NCBI GenBank assembly: GCA_037349105.1
Contig: JAYJMM010000086.1
Location: forward strand, 744,001-808,000
Direction: 5' to 3'
Source: Limnomonas spitsbergensis
Lineage: Eukaryota > Chlorophyta > Chlorophyceae > Chlamydomonadales
Length of the DNA: 64,000 nt
In this document: positions 22,841 to 35,714 of the stretch, in pieces
Layout: every line of letters starts with the position of its first letter
Position numbering within the stretch: the stretch's first letter is position 1
Position numbers and translations under genes: made by a program
Notes under the pieces: generated by a model
Told to the model about the DNA's origin: nothing
Database searches by the model: none
Seen by the model: the letters and a program-made list of their open reading frames with translations, nothing else

Positions 22841-25800
22841 AGCTCTTTGCTGATGAAGGACGCCGCCTGGACCGCTTGCTGAGGGTCTGACGCAGAACCA
22901 ACGGCCACCAACACGCTGGGCTGATTTGCGCATCGGCCCTCACCTGCCTGCCCGTCTCCGCTGCCGTCCTTCGGCTCCAGGCGGATTGCGAGGTGCATGC
23001 TGTCAAGGCGGTACGCCTTGATTGCCCACTCAGTCATGAAGTGCAAAAGGCGGGACATGTCCTGCAGCGCTGACATGGTCCTGTCTTGCTCGGGGCCACT
23101 GCATGATGAGGAGAGAGCGGATATATCCAGGAAGGTAAGGGCGGCGTCGAAAAACAATTAAATCCAAGAATTGGAGTGGTAGGGTGGACCTGTCCTACTC
23201 TGGAATCATGCATAGGGAGGAGGAGGCACATGGCACTAAACCCTACACCATGCCAGAATTGTTCAGATCCGAGTCACTTCTCCGAAAGATCCGAATCTCT
23301 TCTCCGAAAGGCCCGAAAGTTCTCAAGAGGGCGTCTAGAGCCGATTAAGCTAGTGACGGAGGGTAACGGAAAACCTTAATGATTGGAAGTCCCCCCAAAA
23401 GTATTCAGCTGTCAATAATTTATCGTCTAGGGATTTAGGCCTTCCTACAACAAAGGCTCCACATTATGGTATGCAGCGAGGGGCACTGCAATCAGGCACT
23501 GCCCAGACATGCAGCCAGACACAGCCATGCACAACACCTCACCTGGGCAGGGACAGGCCTCCCAGCTTGCACCTCTCGAGACTGCAGTGCAGCTTCTGCA
23601 GGCAAACGTGCAAAGAGCCCATGCTCCCAAACTGATGGAACAAGTTCGGCGAAATCGGCTGGACTGTGGACTGCGCAGCGGCCGCACCACCGCCCTCGGC
23701 CCTGCCAACGCCGCCCAGGCTCTGCATCTGCCCGGCCGGGGGCGGTGACAGCAGCACCTCCAGCGTCGGCAGCTGCTGCGTCGTGATCAGCACACGGTTC
23801 CCAGAGATGACCGTGTGCACCCATACGTCTTGCCAGTACTTCAGGGCGCCGGATGGTACGGGCGTAGGCAGCCAGTCGGCACAGCACAGCGAGGGCTGGG
23901 GGTCTGCATAAAGTGCGGCGATTGCATCGTGCTCCATGGCCAGTTTCGGGGCCTGGCGGAAGCTGCCCTCAAATCCGGCTCCGGGACCGCGGCTTGCTCC
24001 CAGCTGGCCTGGGATGTTGTTGTCGCCACCGCCACTGTCCATGTGGTAGCAGCTCGTGCTCCTGGCCATCCTGCCGTAGGGCCCAGCAGGGTCCTGCTGA
24101 TGCGGGACGCTCCGCATAGCAGAGGGGATGGGGACCAGACCGCCCAGAGGCTGCTGCGAGAAGACGGGCCTGTGGCCGCGGTTCGCTGGCGTGGCCTGCA
24201 AGGCTGGCAACAGCTCACCAGGTGCTGCGCCGTTGCGCGAGCCCGGCAGCTGCCGCCTCTGGGGTGTACCAGACACCGCCGTGCCTCTGCCCCCCAGGCT
24301 GGGGGCGGCAGTGCGCTGTAGCCCTTGCTGCCTCGTGGCGACGTTTGCGCACTGTTGCTGCTGCTGAGGCCACGAGGATGGGTACAGTTTCTGCTGCATC
24401 TGTTGCCGCCATGCCGCAAAGTCGAGATGCTGCTGCTGCTGCCAGGTGGCCGAGTCAGGGTCTGGTTTGAAGCCCTGGCCACAATGGACCGCCTGCTGCT
24501 GCTGCTGCTGCCACAGTGGGGAATTACCGGACGCCATGCTGGCTGGGCTGCTGATCCTTCGCACGCCGGAGCTCACCAGTCCCCAATCTTCCATATGCTT
24601 CTGGGACTGTCCCTGGTGCCACATGCCTGCAGGCTGCGGCTGGGGCTGGGGCTGGGGCTGGGACCCGCAAGGAGACATCTGGTTTGTCTGGCTGCGCCTT
24701 GGGCCGAAGGGGTTGCAGTCCGGCTCTGCACAGGCGCTGCCCTCCTGCATGGCAGCGTGATTCTGATTGGTCTGGCTCTGCCTCGGGGCAAAGGGGTTGC
24801 AGGCTGTCTCCAAGCTTGTTGAGCTGCCCACATCGTGCAGCGCCTCGTGGTAGTAATTAGGCGGAGGGGCAGGAGGCGGGGTGGGGGTCCAGCGGGGCGG
24901 CAGTGAGCCCCAAAGCAGCTGATCGGTCGCAGTGCCTGCGGTGGCAGCAGCAGCGGCGGCGGCAGCAGAGGTCCCAGCTTGTAGGTAGCCATGGCTGTGC
25001 CCCTGACCCAGATGCGCGCCGCCGGACGGAGGTGGCATGGACGCCTCCTCCGCGGGATTTGAGCTCTGGAACTGGAACATGCCACCGTTCGTGCCACCGC
25101 CAGACGGGTAAGGCGAGGCGGTAGTGCCACCGTTGGTACCTGCCACGGAAAATGGGGAGGCGGCCACCATGCGCGGGCTTGCTGCGGCCGCCCCCATGCC
25201 TGCAATATGCTCAACAGGGGCTTGCGTGGTCACCGTCCTCATCCCCAGGCAGCTCAGCGCCGTAGACCCAGCGACATTCCCGCCGCAGAAGGTGGGGCGG
25301 CTTTGAATGTCTTTGTAAGGCTGCTGCTCATGATCCTGAGGGCTGCTTTTAGAGCCCTGGCGATGGGAGGGGCTGCGGCTTTCAGGGCCGAAGAACCGCT
25401 CATCAATTAAGTCCACTGCGGCCACGTCTTCGTCCTACGGGGAAGGAGGGCGAAAGGGCACATCTGGTTAACATTCTGCCATTCTAGCTTGACAGCAACG
25501 CTAATTGTCCATGCAACAATACATCATTTTTACTAGCGTAGATCAAGCAGTCTTGATACATTCATCAGCGTCTCAGCTGGGAAAAGGCGCAGCGGCAGCG
25601 CCTACCTTCGTACTCAAAAGCCCATCCGGCTGTCACAAGAGAACTAGGGGCCAGGCACACAGCCTTGGCCAGCGGCCATTTATGACCCTGGTTGGCGTGC
25701 GGCCGCTTCATGGGCTGGATGCCCGGGGCCCGCACCCACAGCCACTGGCTCCTGAACAGCGGATACAATTCACTCACCTTCAGCATAGCGTGAGGGTCTA

Positions 25801-26437
25801 TCGACCACGCGGGGAGGAGCGGGCTCGACAGCCCGGCCATATCCATCAGCCTCGCCATGTCCACCTCATACAGCAGATCGTCATCCATCCTGCCTGCTGC
25901 CTGCTGCTGCTGCGTGTCCGTGTGCAAGGGCTGGGCTGACCAGGCAGAGCCATTGCCGATGCTGATGGAGCGCATCCTGCCCGGGTACATGCTGGCCGGA
26001 CGGGTGCCTGGCACGGACTGCAGGCTGCCTAGCAGGTCACCCTGGCCCCAGCCGCCACCGACGCAGCCATCGTCATCGGCCACCGTCGGGCAGGGCCTGG
26101 TGGCGTAGGCCGCATTCATGCACTGCTTCACGACCGGCTGGGTATTGACAGGCGAGGCCGCCGCCGCGAACTCTGCCCCCCGGCCTGCTGTAGTCGGGAG
26201 AGGTTGGGCCCGACCCTGCAGCTCGGCTGCCGGAGAATGCCTTTTGGATCCAATGTCTGATGGGCAGGACCTTGATGACAGCCCAGCCTTTCCAGGCATG
26301 GAAGACGACCCATGCAGTGTAGCAGTCGACCTGGGTTGCGGGAGAAACAAGACGTTTACTGGGCCACCAGCCCCGAGTAAGATGCGGTAGGCTGTCATTT
26401 TAAGCGTTGAAAACCGAAGATTGGTGGGGCCAGGCAT
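22819..26437 (-). CDS. Gln/Pro-rich protein of unknown function, 943 aa
   Basis: Three exons: 26437-25778, 25434-23543 and 23098-22819, joined by AAG|GTGAGT and CCCAG|GTGAGG donors with matching phases. The sum is exactly 944 codons including TGA. Most of the protein is low complexity: runs of Gln, Ala, Pro-Gln and a repeated CNPFAPRQSQTNQ / CNPFGPRRSQTNQ motif. Two parts look ordered: a segment before residue ~150 (DDDLLYEVDMARLMDMAGLS) and the C-terminal third (ALKYWQDVWVHTVISGNRVL; MSRLLHFMTEWAIKAYRLDS). I recognise no family. Gln-rich stretches suggest a nuclear or RNA-granule scaffold, but that is a guess. The start is the first ATG of an open frame; 5' exons could exist upstream. Confidence 0.7.
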
Positions 26438-26504
26438 TTGGTACGAAGCAGGAACACACTAGCGTGTTGAGGTAACAACTAGCATACCGGTATTCAGGGA
26501 TACA

Positions 26505-27000
26505 GAAGCCCAGATCTTGATGCCCCAATCAGATTCGAAATTCAACATGAACTTGAGATTCAAGTGAAAACAGCAAGCCCACTTCTCACGATTCCAGCAA
26601 AATCAACTAGCCTCCATCTCGCGATCCTAGTTCAATTGACCAGCCCAGATCTCCAGATACCATGTCACATCAACCAGCACAGACATAAAGATCCCTGTTA
26701 AAATCAATGAGCCCACACATTATGAGTTACCTAATATACAAGCATATATCCTCAGATGTTGGTAGAGCAAGGAGTCTGCATATTCAAATCCCACTGGTGA
26801 TTAACGAGCTACATCTTGAGAATCCAGTAACAATCAAGAAGCCCAGATCTTGAGTCTTGTCATAATCAAGAGACCCTGATCTTGGGATCACAGTCAAATA
26901 AAACACCCAGGTCTTGCGATCCCAGTAAAATCCAACAAACTCGGATCTTGAGATCATGGTAAAAAACATGTGAACCCAGATCTTGAGCTCCCAGTTCGGA
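26505..27000 (+). repeat. degenerate ~35-bp tandem repeat
   Basis: A dozen or so diverged copies of a unit near CCCAGATCTTGAGATCCCAG followed by TAAAATCAACAAG. It fills the space between the Gln-rich gene and the MYB gene, which converge on no shared sequence. No coding signal. Confidence 0.7.
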
Positions 27001-27027
27001 TCCATGCACACACCCAGATGTAGAGCC

Positions 27028-28804
27028 TCACAGACCAATGGCTGGCGCTTCATCTCCCGAGCCTGCTTCGCACCTCTGCCTACTGGAAGTGAGGCTTGTG
27101 GGCTCATCTCGGCTGCCGCTTGCGCCGCCATTATCCTCGTCCACGTCGCTCTCAGTCTGGCAGGATGTATCACTGCTCGTGACGTGGCTGCGAAAGACAG
27201 GCATGTGTTATGTGTGTGGTGGCCTGCTGGATGCATAGTTCGCTGAGAGGCATCAGGATTTCTTACTGTAACCAGAAAATCCACCTCATTCCCACTCATC
27301 AAACACTAAGCTTGCATGAGGGCCTCAACTCCTTCTATTATTACTAGAATTCAAATGGAGAGGGGGGCGGGGGAATCAAGCACGTAAAGGCACCCAAGCA
27401 GGGAGGTGTCAAGAAAAGAAAGCACACATAATGTCAGCCTGCAGGCTTCGTCCGTACCCAGCACCCCTTCTTGCTAACCTCATTTTGCGCTTGCTCTTTA
27501 AGGCCCGCCCAGCCGGAGAGCCCGACACTCCTGACGACAGCCCCTGCTGAATCATGTACTGCTTGAGCGGGGTGGGCAGGGTCCCAGCAGGGTCCCTGAG
27601 GGGTAACAAGACCAGGGATTAAGACCGGCTCTTGTGAACGGCCAGATGGTCTGAGTAAGCTACAGGGCAGACAGGGTCTTAGCGTGATCCTTTTTACAAC
27701 AATCGAGTTAAAGCCACGGTGAAGACCAGGCTTCACAAGAGAAGTAGGCCGAGAAGTAGCTAAATATACAAGTAGACAGTGCTAGAAGCCTGTCTGTTCT
27801 ACCCTAGAGAAACGCATGTCAAGTCATCGTATAAATTAGGCAGAGGCAGACAAATGCATTCAATATTTTTCTTCTTCAGCCAACTCTCCCAAACAGCTCC
27901 CACTGTTCTTCAGAAGTTGAAGGCTGGGCAGAATCCAGCAGGTCCCAGACCCACCTGCGCCTCAGCGTCGCATTCCTGAAAGCAGGGGGAAAAGAAACGA
28001 CAGAAATTATTTGCCAGCATGCCAGGCTTGGCAAGACAAAAGTGATGAAGGAAAGAAGCCTTTAATACAAGAGGGTTCCATCCCGACATCTCAAAGGTCC
28101 CTCACAGCTCGGAGCAACATTCCTTATGGTCGTAAATAAAAATAACAGGCCCTGGAGCATGGCAGGAAGCAGCCATTTTATCCGCTGTAGCACTGGGAAG
28201 GACACCATGTATCAAAATGGTGCCAGGCCTGTGCCATCTACATCGGAGGTTGGCATCCAGATTAAACCCACCAGTGGTTCTTGACGGAGTTCTCTGACCT
28301 CCCGGGAATGGCCTTTGCGATATCGCTCCACTTGTTGCCAAGACTGCGGTGAGTCCTAGCAAGCAGTTCCTCCTCATCATCAAGCCATGGGTCCTGCAGG
28401 GAGGGGCAGGAACTGCTTAGAAGCTGCAGGATCTCAAAACAGATGGCTGCAGCCTGGAGATCCCATTTTGGTACTGGGTTTTCCAGTCAATGTCACTTCA
28501 TGTGTGGATCTGCCTAGAAACCTGCAAGCAAAGATAGCTGCCTCACGGGGCCCCAAAGGTGGCAACCACCACAGATCACAAAGTAGTGACAGGGCCCTAC
28601 CTTTTTGATGTCTGGCGCCAGATGGTGGTTCCAGCGCTCCCTGCACTGCTTCCCGATCCTTCCGTTCTCTTCGCCCTTTCCCATCTTGTCATTGAGGGCC
28701 CTGGCTATCGGGCTCCAGTTGCCATGCCCCAACAGCTCCACGAACCTACATTCCACCAATTCCACAGGAAGATTGTACACTTTTCTGGGACTCGCGGAAC
28801 CCAT
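27028..28804 (-). CDS. two-repeat MYB transcription factor (c-MYB-like R2R3)
   Basis: Five exons, all phases consistent: 28804-28601, 28393-28272, 27975-27955, 27595-27479 and 27187-27028, giving 207 residues to TGA. The R2-like repeat (residues ~9-68) has W30 and the signature [20 protein letters not shown] at 48-67, with a seven-residue insertion (MGKGEEN) before it. R3 (69-116) reads [31 protein letters not shown] and KNHW, then NATLRRR. The [11 protein letters not shown] form and NATLRR tail match c-MYB/3R-MYB proteins more than typical plant R2R3 factors. The C-terminal ~90 residues are Ser/acidic rich and end in [12 protein letters not shown] and similar. Expected to bind MYB recognition elements in the nucleus. 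The first conserved Trp of R2 is not evident, and an R1 exon was not found upstream. Confidence 0.88.
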
Positions 28805-30272
28805 TTTGAGCGATCTGAATGCATGAGTGCAGCTAAGAAATCCAGAGCAACTTCTTGTACCTGACCAAAGCAGCGTCCTCCTCCTTCGTCCAAACCCCTC
28901 GAAACTTGGCCGTTGGGTGGCGCTTGCGTCCTTTCGTGGAATAAGATTTTTTTATTTCAATCATCCCTCTCTACGCTGTGGTATCTTCCAATGATCTAGG
29001 CTTGTCGTTTCGTTTCCAATACCTAAGAGCGTCTCTCACCGGCCTTTGCAGCGGCTGAAATCATGGCAATGCTAATTGTATGCACCGCATGAGATGGACA
29101 GTAGAAGGGATTAAAATCTTTGCCAAGCGGCTAGGGCTTCTCGATCTTGATGCATGAAGAAGAGTGCGTAGATGCTTATGTGAGGATCAGGGGGAGGTTC
29201 GGTCATGTGTACGTCAGATTGTTCGCATCCTCGTTCAAGAACTGCTGATCATCAGCTTGCAAACACCGACTACCCCAATGCCTCTTAGTCCAGTCTGATA
29301 CTGGTGTAAAAGCCGAGTATGGGTTTAAACCATCGGGCAAGCAAACCCGCTGACCAGGTAAGTTACTTGTCAGGACGGGGAGTCACAGAGACGTTGATGG
29401 CAGGTACCGGTAGTGACTTGTCGTGGTGACAGATTTGATTCCGGCATTGTGACGCCTGATTAAGTTTCACACCCGTCAATCTGACGTATACATTCGCATT
29501 GCATCGGATGGGGTGGGTAGGGTGGGTTCAGTGGTGGAGGATGGGTGGAGGACAAACTTCTGACCTGAAATCCACCATGCACAAAGAAATTAGCAGAATC
29601 TAAACACACACTCCGCAGCCCCCTGCTCAACAGCAGGATCTCGACACATACTCCATGCCATTGCCCCCCTGCTCAACAGTCCAGCTGGCTGAAAAGGCTT
29701 CCAGCAAGAGGCAGCCGTCTGCAGGATGTCAAAACTATGCCAACCCACCAACGTCTGGTCTCACCCCAAGATCCAAGTTATTCTCCGTGCTGGCGCCTCG
29801 CGCTTCAGTAACGGTTTCCGATATTTCCAGGTAATAATGATCAGTTACCCATGCAGCTTTCTATGACTACCATACTCTACATATGCTTTCACAAAGCGTT
29901 GAGCTGATAACACAATGAGGTGCCAGCCTACAGGGAAGGCAGCAGCTACATGGCACTGCTGTCTATGCGAGTCCTGGAATGTTTATGTGTGTAAGGATAG
30001 CCGTTATGCCTGCAATGGGGCCCTGGTTGGTGGGCTTTTGGCTGTTTTTGGTGGCGTGGCGTAGCATGCTTGGCAGTAATGATTGGTTTTGGTAGCGTGG
30101 AGCATGCGTTTGGGTGAAGGGTGCTGGGAGTGTGTGCTGTTGCATGGGGCAACTTTAGGTGCCTCATTTAGTAGTCACATCCGTCCAAAATCCTCAGCAC
30201 AAATGTTACATATTTGGTGTGGAACTTGCTTGTTTCTTAAATCTTAATAAATAAAAGCTGGCATGCAAATCA

Positions 30273-30707
30273 TTGAAGTTAGGGACAGCAAAAGGCTGGA
30301 ATCTGGCCTGCCTGGAAGAGTACATGTGCGGGGAGGCCAAGTACGGTGTACGGTTAAAAATAACGACAAAATACGAGGGGGGGCAAAGAAAAACTGGAAA
30401 CACCCCATCCTCAAAAATTATAGAGCTTGACGAGAGCTTTCCATATCTGGTATTAAAATACTTTTTGGCCCAGCGGTGCCTGAGGTACAGAAAGCCAAAC
30501 AAAGAGGATTTCGAAAATTTCACAAACTTTTATTTTGCAAATAACATCTCAACCCCGAGAAGACTTTATGATAGGAAGATCTCACTGCATAGGGTAGGGC
30601 CAGGGCTTTCCAATGACCCCCTGTGCATAGTCAATGCCTCAAAGGTCAACGTTAAGTACCCGGTCAACGCATTTCAAACTAGGAGGGGGGGGGTTCCAAG
30701 CCCCTAA
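30273..30707 (+). CDS. hypothetical ORF overlapping a dispersed repeat
   Basis: Open for 144 codons from an ATG with Lys/Tyr-rich composition. Part of it (about 30405-30480, around TAGAGCTTGACGAGAGCTTT) has a diverged relative at about 41365-41440 (TAGACCTTGACTAGAGCTTT, then TTTTTGGCCCAG). There the frame is not kept. That favours a repeat-derived ORF over a gene. No motif recognised. Confidence 0.25.
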   Translation: MKLGTAKGWNLACLEEYMCGEAKYGVRLKITTKYEGGQRKTGNTPSSKIIELDESFPYLVLKYFLAQRCLRYRKPNKEDFENFTNFYFANNISTPRRLYDRKISLHRVGPGLSNDPLCIVNASKVNVKYPVNAFQTRRGGVPSP

Positions 30708-31284
30708 AAAAAATGTTTTTTTCTTGAAAGTCCTTAGGTGCAACTCTCATGTCAAATGGATGAGTTTTGGAGAACTAGAGGGGATTCGGGCCCTGATTTC
30801 TTTCTTCTCCCTCCCCCCTCGATAAAATACTAAAAATGAATCTTCTAACATCCACACTCCAACCGGCTAGAGCAGAGTATATCCTGTGCGACCCATTTGA
30901 CCCTGCTGCGGCCGCCCATGGCTAAGGCCCCTACAACAGACACATCCACCCAAACCACACGTCTCTGCTTCACCACAGGTACTTGGGCTGGGATGGAACT
31001 GTGAAATCTCTCAAAGAAGATCCCACTCGAAATGGAAGCCCGTCCCACTATCCCTGCAAGCCAGACAGGCCCCATCCATAGAGACCTAGACCTGCGGGCG
31101 AGGACCCTGGTCCCCACCTCCATGCCTGCCCGGCCTTAGCAAAGCGCGGGACCCCCAGCAGGAAAGTCATCACCAAGACAGTCTACCTCAGCCTCTGCCT
31201 CTGCCACTGCCTCTAAGTGCATCCTCCTTTTTATAAAATTCATAGAGGGTCCCCGTTTTTGTCAATCCCATTCTTGGGGCGGAA

Positions 31285-31836
31285 AGAGCTTACCACGGAG
31301 CGACAGCGGAACACAAAAGGACCGGATGGCCTCTTTGACGTCATAGAAAACCAGCTGCAGGTTGCTGAAGAGCTGCTGGCCCAGGATGTGGCCGTCTTGT
31401 GGAACAAGGTTCGGGCGCATGATCGGCGGCATCGGGCTAAAGAACAACGGGACCAGGCCTTGCAGGCCCAGCTGCTCGAGCTGCTGGCAAGCCTGCTAAG
31501 CTACCTCGTTAACACCACGCCTTGGCTGCTGATGGACGAGGCCTGGATTCAGCTCTCAAGCACCAGCTGACGCTGCTTGATGTCCTAATGCGGCAGGAGA
31601 CTGCGGCTGAAGGGGCAGGGGCGGAGGCAGCGGCAGGGGCGAAGGCAAAGTTAAAGCGTGAAGAGGCAGAGGCGAAGGCAGAGGCAGAGATGAAGGCAGA
31701 TACTGATACAGAGGCAGAGGCAAAGGCAGAGTTGAAGGATGAAGAGGAAGATTCATGGAGAAACACCGGTACGGTAGATGACTTGCCACGGCATGGTGGA
31801 TGCAGAGATGGCGCTGCATCTACCATGCAAAAATGA
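31285..31836 (+). pseudogene. coiled-coil-like coding stretch with a frame change
   Basis: The first frame reads a helical, charged segment (LQVAEELLAQDVAVLWNKVR, then HRAKEQRDQALQAQLLELLA) and stops at about 31570. An overlapping frame continues in similar style (ALKHQLTLLDVLMRQET, then Ala/Glu/Lys-rich repeats such as EAEAKAEAEMKADTDTEAEA) to 31836. The switch falls near 31540. Either a one-base indel broke a gene or a splice I cannot see joins the two. No family recognised. Confidence 0.35.
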
Positions 31837-34167
31837 AAGCAAGGTAAACAGAGAGGTTTCTTGCAAGGGGGCTGCAGCTCAGGGGTGACAAACCCTCGCT
31901 GATTTAGGTCAGTCTGAGCACAGACGCGGACTTTGTCTGGGAGTTACAGGCAAACAGATATGTATTTTGACGTGAGACTATGTATGAAACACTTTGTGGG
32001 GGAGTGTTGCCTCCCAGGCAAGCTTTCGCATATCCAGGGGGCCTGCAGCAACTTTTCATGGCAGATACGACTAATACTGTACGCACATTGCCTGGAAATC
32101 TGGAATGATGCTGAGCCCTGGATGGGTGTGTCGGCCTACACTCTGCCTCATCACCGACCTGAGCGAGGCGGAAAGGCATCGAAACAAGGCAGTTTTGCAC
32201 AAGCACCTGCCCAGTGCCCATGATTTACCATGCTATCAAACCATGCAGAAATATCGGCAACGCAATTTCACGAGGTTTTGCATCTGACAATTGACAATGT
32301 GAGCGCTATATGCATACGATATGCGCAAGGTAGGGCAGCTGAACTTGCTAGAAGGGATAACCTCCCTCCCTGGTTCGAAATTGCCGCTGGCTTGGTCAGC
32401 CCCAGCCTGGGGCCCCCAGGGGAGTCCTTGGCAGTGTCCACACCTCCTCTTCAGGGAAGCATTCCAGAGTCCTAGAAATACCTTTCCACTGATATCCCAT
32501 GCACTGATTCCATGCACTGATCTCTTGCACTGACGGTGCATGCAGTGCCAGGGATGCCCAACATGGCAACATGCATGTCATCGAGACATCGACCGTCTGG
32601 CGTCTGCGTGCTCAGCGGTCCCTGAGTTGTATCATTACAAGTAACCATCAATGCATTTCATGTCACACTCATCGCTATATGATACCGAAGTGGGCCAGCA
32701 CATTTTTTTGCAGGAAGCGTTCTTCACATTACCTGTTGTCTTGAATGTTGATCATCAGCTCTGCTAGGGCGTCAAGCATACCGGTCACTACCGTATGTAA
32801 TGAAGGCGAATTCTGGGCTTGGAGTTCCCGTATGTATGCAGCTGCAGTGGATTCCTAGCAGGTTAATGTCATGCACATTTCCATTCGGATTAACATTCGC
32901 CACGTAGGCAAGCAAGGGTCTGGCAGGAATCTCGTGGCGTGCGTCATCAGTTGGTTGGCTGGCTTGGCCATGGCCAGTTAGTTGGTTAGACGCGTCCTAG
33001 CCTGAACACCGACTTGACAATGTATCATTGAAGGTACGCATTTTAAATATCTGGATGATTTAGGCTGCTTAATAACCAACTTGAGGTCGACGTACGCGAG
33101 CGGAGGTGATGAGCACCGGAAGCATTGCATGCGCGGCGGTGCCACATTTATCACATCATGCACTCATGTCGTCGCTCGGCACGTCGGCAGCATGCCATGC
33201 TCAGTTGCTCACTCACCCCCCTTGATGCTCACCCACCATGAGGCATTGTGGCATTTAGAAATTTTCAGGTGCAAAAATCATGTGCTAGGAGCCTTGACAC
33301 GAACTTGTCGCGTCTGATTGCCAGTGGACACTGCCAGTCGGCTGTTTAGCAGTCTCCTCGCTCGCCCACCCCAGAGCAGGCCCAGCAGAGATTCGTTCTA
33401 CGCACGGTGAAACAAGCTCCTGCCGAGGAGCTGCTTCATCTTGACGTCGCATCCCCTGATTCCACAGTACTTCGCTGCTTGACCTTCGTCCGTATCGTCC
33501 CAAGCCACCCGCAGGCACTTTTCAAGTTTTCAGTCGTCCCCTGCAACCAGCCAAGCCAAGTCACTGACCACTGTCTGGTGAGTAACCATCGCCCCACTTT
33601 TTGCAGTCAGTACCGGGTGGATGGTGGTGAGTTCCAGCCTGACCGAAATTTATTTTTGAATGAATGAAGAACATGCTGTAATACCTCTCATCCTGCACGC
33701 GAGCTGTACTTAGCTGCGACTGAATCTATCTGTCTGCATGTGTCTGGGTGAACTGTGTGATTTTTTTGCTTTTTGCCCATCCCTGATTCCCAGTCATCAT
33801 AACGGCGGTACATACTACCGTATAGGATTAAAATAAGCTGACCACTGATTGCATACCCTTCCCCAATCCTCAGGCACTCACACGCCAGTCAACCAAGCAA
33901 TCTCACTCAGGGCACAGATAGGCCGTCTGCGGGGGGAAATATTCCTTGAGCCTGCTGTTCATCACCGTCCCCTAACTCGAGAGCAGTCTCCTCTGCACAT
34001 TCAGTCAACGATCTAAGAGGATATTTCAGAAGAAGATGAAATTGTTTGTGAAAAGCTCGTTATCCTGTCTGGGAACTCTGTTTGCGTCCCCTCCCAATCG
34101 TCGACGTGCTGGACGACAAGCGCCGAGCCAGGTAATTATACAGAATTGTTAATTAATTTATGTTTCT

Positions 34168-34335
34168 TCAGCTACAATTCAGCTACATCATGGCCAGTGG
34201 CCGGGAGACCTGGTGCAGCAAGCCCTACTGGTCGAGCCACCGCTTATTAAGCTTGGTCCCCACCAGTCCAGTGGTGGCTTCCCTTCCCGGCCACCCAAAG
34301 GTGGTCTGGTGCGCTCTGAAACACTGTTATCCAGG
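34168..34335 (+). mobile_element. SINE-like element copy, near full length
   Basis: Clear order of landmarks: CTTCAGCTACAATTCAGCTA, CATGGCCAGTGGCCGG, CTGGTGCAGCAAGCCC, GAGCCACCG, CTTGGTCCCCACCAGTCCAG, GTGGTGGC and CCAAAGGTGGTCTGGTGCGC. This copy is a good reference for the ~165-bp consensus. Confidence 0.75.
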
Positions 34336-34858
34336 TACTAGTCCAGGTATAGTAGCTCCCCTAATTACCAGATTGCCAGACTAAGATACGCCAGATGTCA
34401 GTCCCCCTATGAAGAGCTCCAAGGGAGCAGGTATACCGGTGTCGTTTATTTTGTGGGAATTTCTTTTGCAGCCATATACGACCACTCCCCACATAACTGA
34501 GACGTGGTAAGAACGACATGTACGCCCAAGAACCCATCTGGAATTATGCCACTGGTCCTAGCGAGCCAGTGAATGATGGGATTGATTGATGGCCCTCATG
34601 AGTTGGACTACAGCTGCTTTATGCTTTGTCGACATATGTCCTAGAGTGATGCTAGCGACTCAACCTCTGTGCTTATTTCTGCCCCTTCAGCAGGATGGGC
34701 ATGATGGCACAATGGATCAGAGCAACAAGAGCTGCTGTGTCCCATGGTAGGCCAGCATCGGCCATGTCTTAACAAAAGCATCTATCACAAAATTATGTAC
34801 CGTATTTATTTTGAGAGTTAATCTTTAATATTTTGTACACCGAACCCTCCTAGTTAGG

Positions 34859-35356
34859 TACCGCAGAACCGGTCGGACTCCGTGCTAATAATTAATTATT
34901 TGGGGGTTGCGGACCAGTTGCGCAACCCCAAATAAATTCAACAATCGCCGTTGCGCGGGCAGCCAGTCATGGGCCAAAACAAATATCTCGCGAGTGCGCG
35001 GACTAATTTACTGGTAAAAACTATTCAAGAAGGTAATGCGCTAGCGCATGACTGGTTAATACGACACCCGTCCATTGATCCCTGAAGTATTGCTGGCCGT
35101 GTCCTGTTCTTCCTTTAAACATTTAACGAGGTTTTTGATTGAGTTGACTGCACATTGTGGCTATATGCACTGCACAGAGTTGATTTAACAGTACCTGCGT
35201 GGACCTGGATTCATATTCTTGGACCAGCTGCGCAACTCAAAAATGAATTATTTAAAAATCACTGCACGGGTTGGAGTCATGTGTTCTTGCCAGCGCAGGG
35301 TTTAACAGGAAAATATTCAAAATAGGGGTGCGCGAACCCTATCTGGTTCTACGGTA
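34859..35356. mobile_element. inverted-end element (MITE-like), copy 2
   Basis: Starts TACCGCAGAACCGGTCGGAC followed by TCCG; ends TCTGGTTCTACGGTATA. The ends are inverted relative to each other and resemble those of copy 1. The interior has repeated GCGGACCAGTTGCGCAACC-like and AATTAATTATTT stretches. About 500 bp; no ORF. Confidence 0.6.
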
Positions 35357-35714
35357 TAGGACTTCTTTGACAGTGAGGTAGCATATATTTGACAGGCAGT
35401 TGGATGCCTACTTGCGCGAGCAACTGCCAGTGCTTATTTTATTTTCCAACGGACCATATTTAGATGGTCACCAACTACCACTGGTCCGGCGGCCCACGGG
35501 CAGTCGCCCGAGCAAAACAGGGCTTGCAGCTCCAGGCCCTACACAGGTGGAACTTCCGCTTCAAGTGTAGCCGAGGCACCCTCAAATCGACAGTGCTCGT
35601 CACAAGCACCTGTCCTCCGTGTCGACCTGCTGTCATGTAGCTGAGGTGCACTGGACCAATATTGGTGAAAGCAACCCATGCCCTACAGCTCCATTTTAAA
35701 TTTTGTTCTGCAGG

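Larger units (their letters stand above)
28805..35714. other. gene-poor region, 6.9 kb
   Basis: No firm gene. It holds an isolated 144-codon ORF (30273-30707), a coding-like stretch interrupted by a frame change (31285-31836), a SINE-like copy (34168-34335), an inverted-end element (34859-35356) and a reversed SINE-like fragment near 35480-35660. 28900-30200 and 31840-34150 show nothing I can name. A TTCTGCAG immediately before the kinase ATG (35705-35712) may be the acceptor of a 5'-UTR intron. Confidence 0.5.

Noticed and set aside
24325..25214. Several 60-213-codon ORFs overlapping the Gln-rich gene
   Set aside because: They are shadow frames of the CAG/GCC-rich exon 25434-23543.
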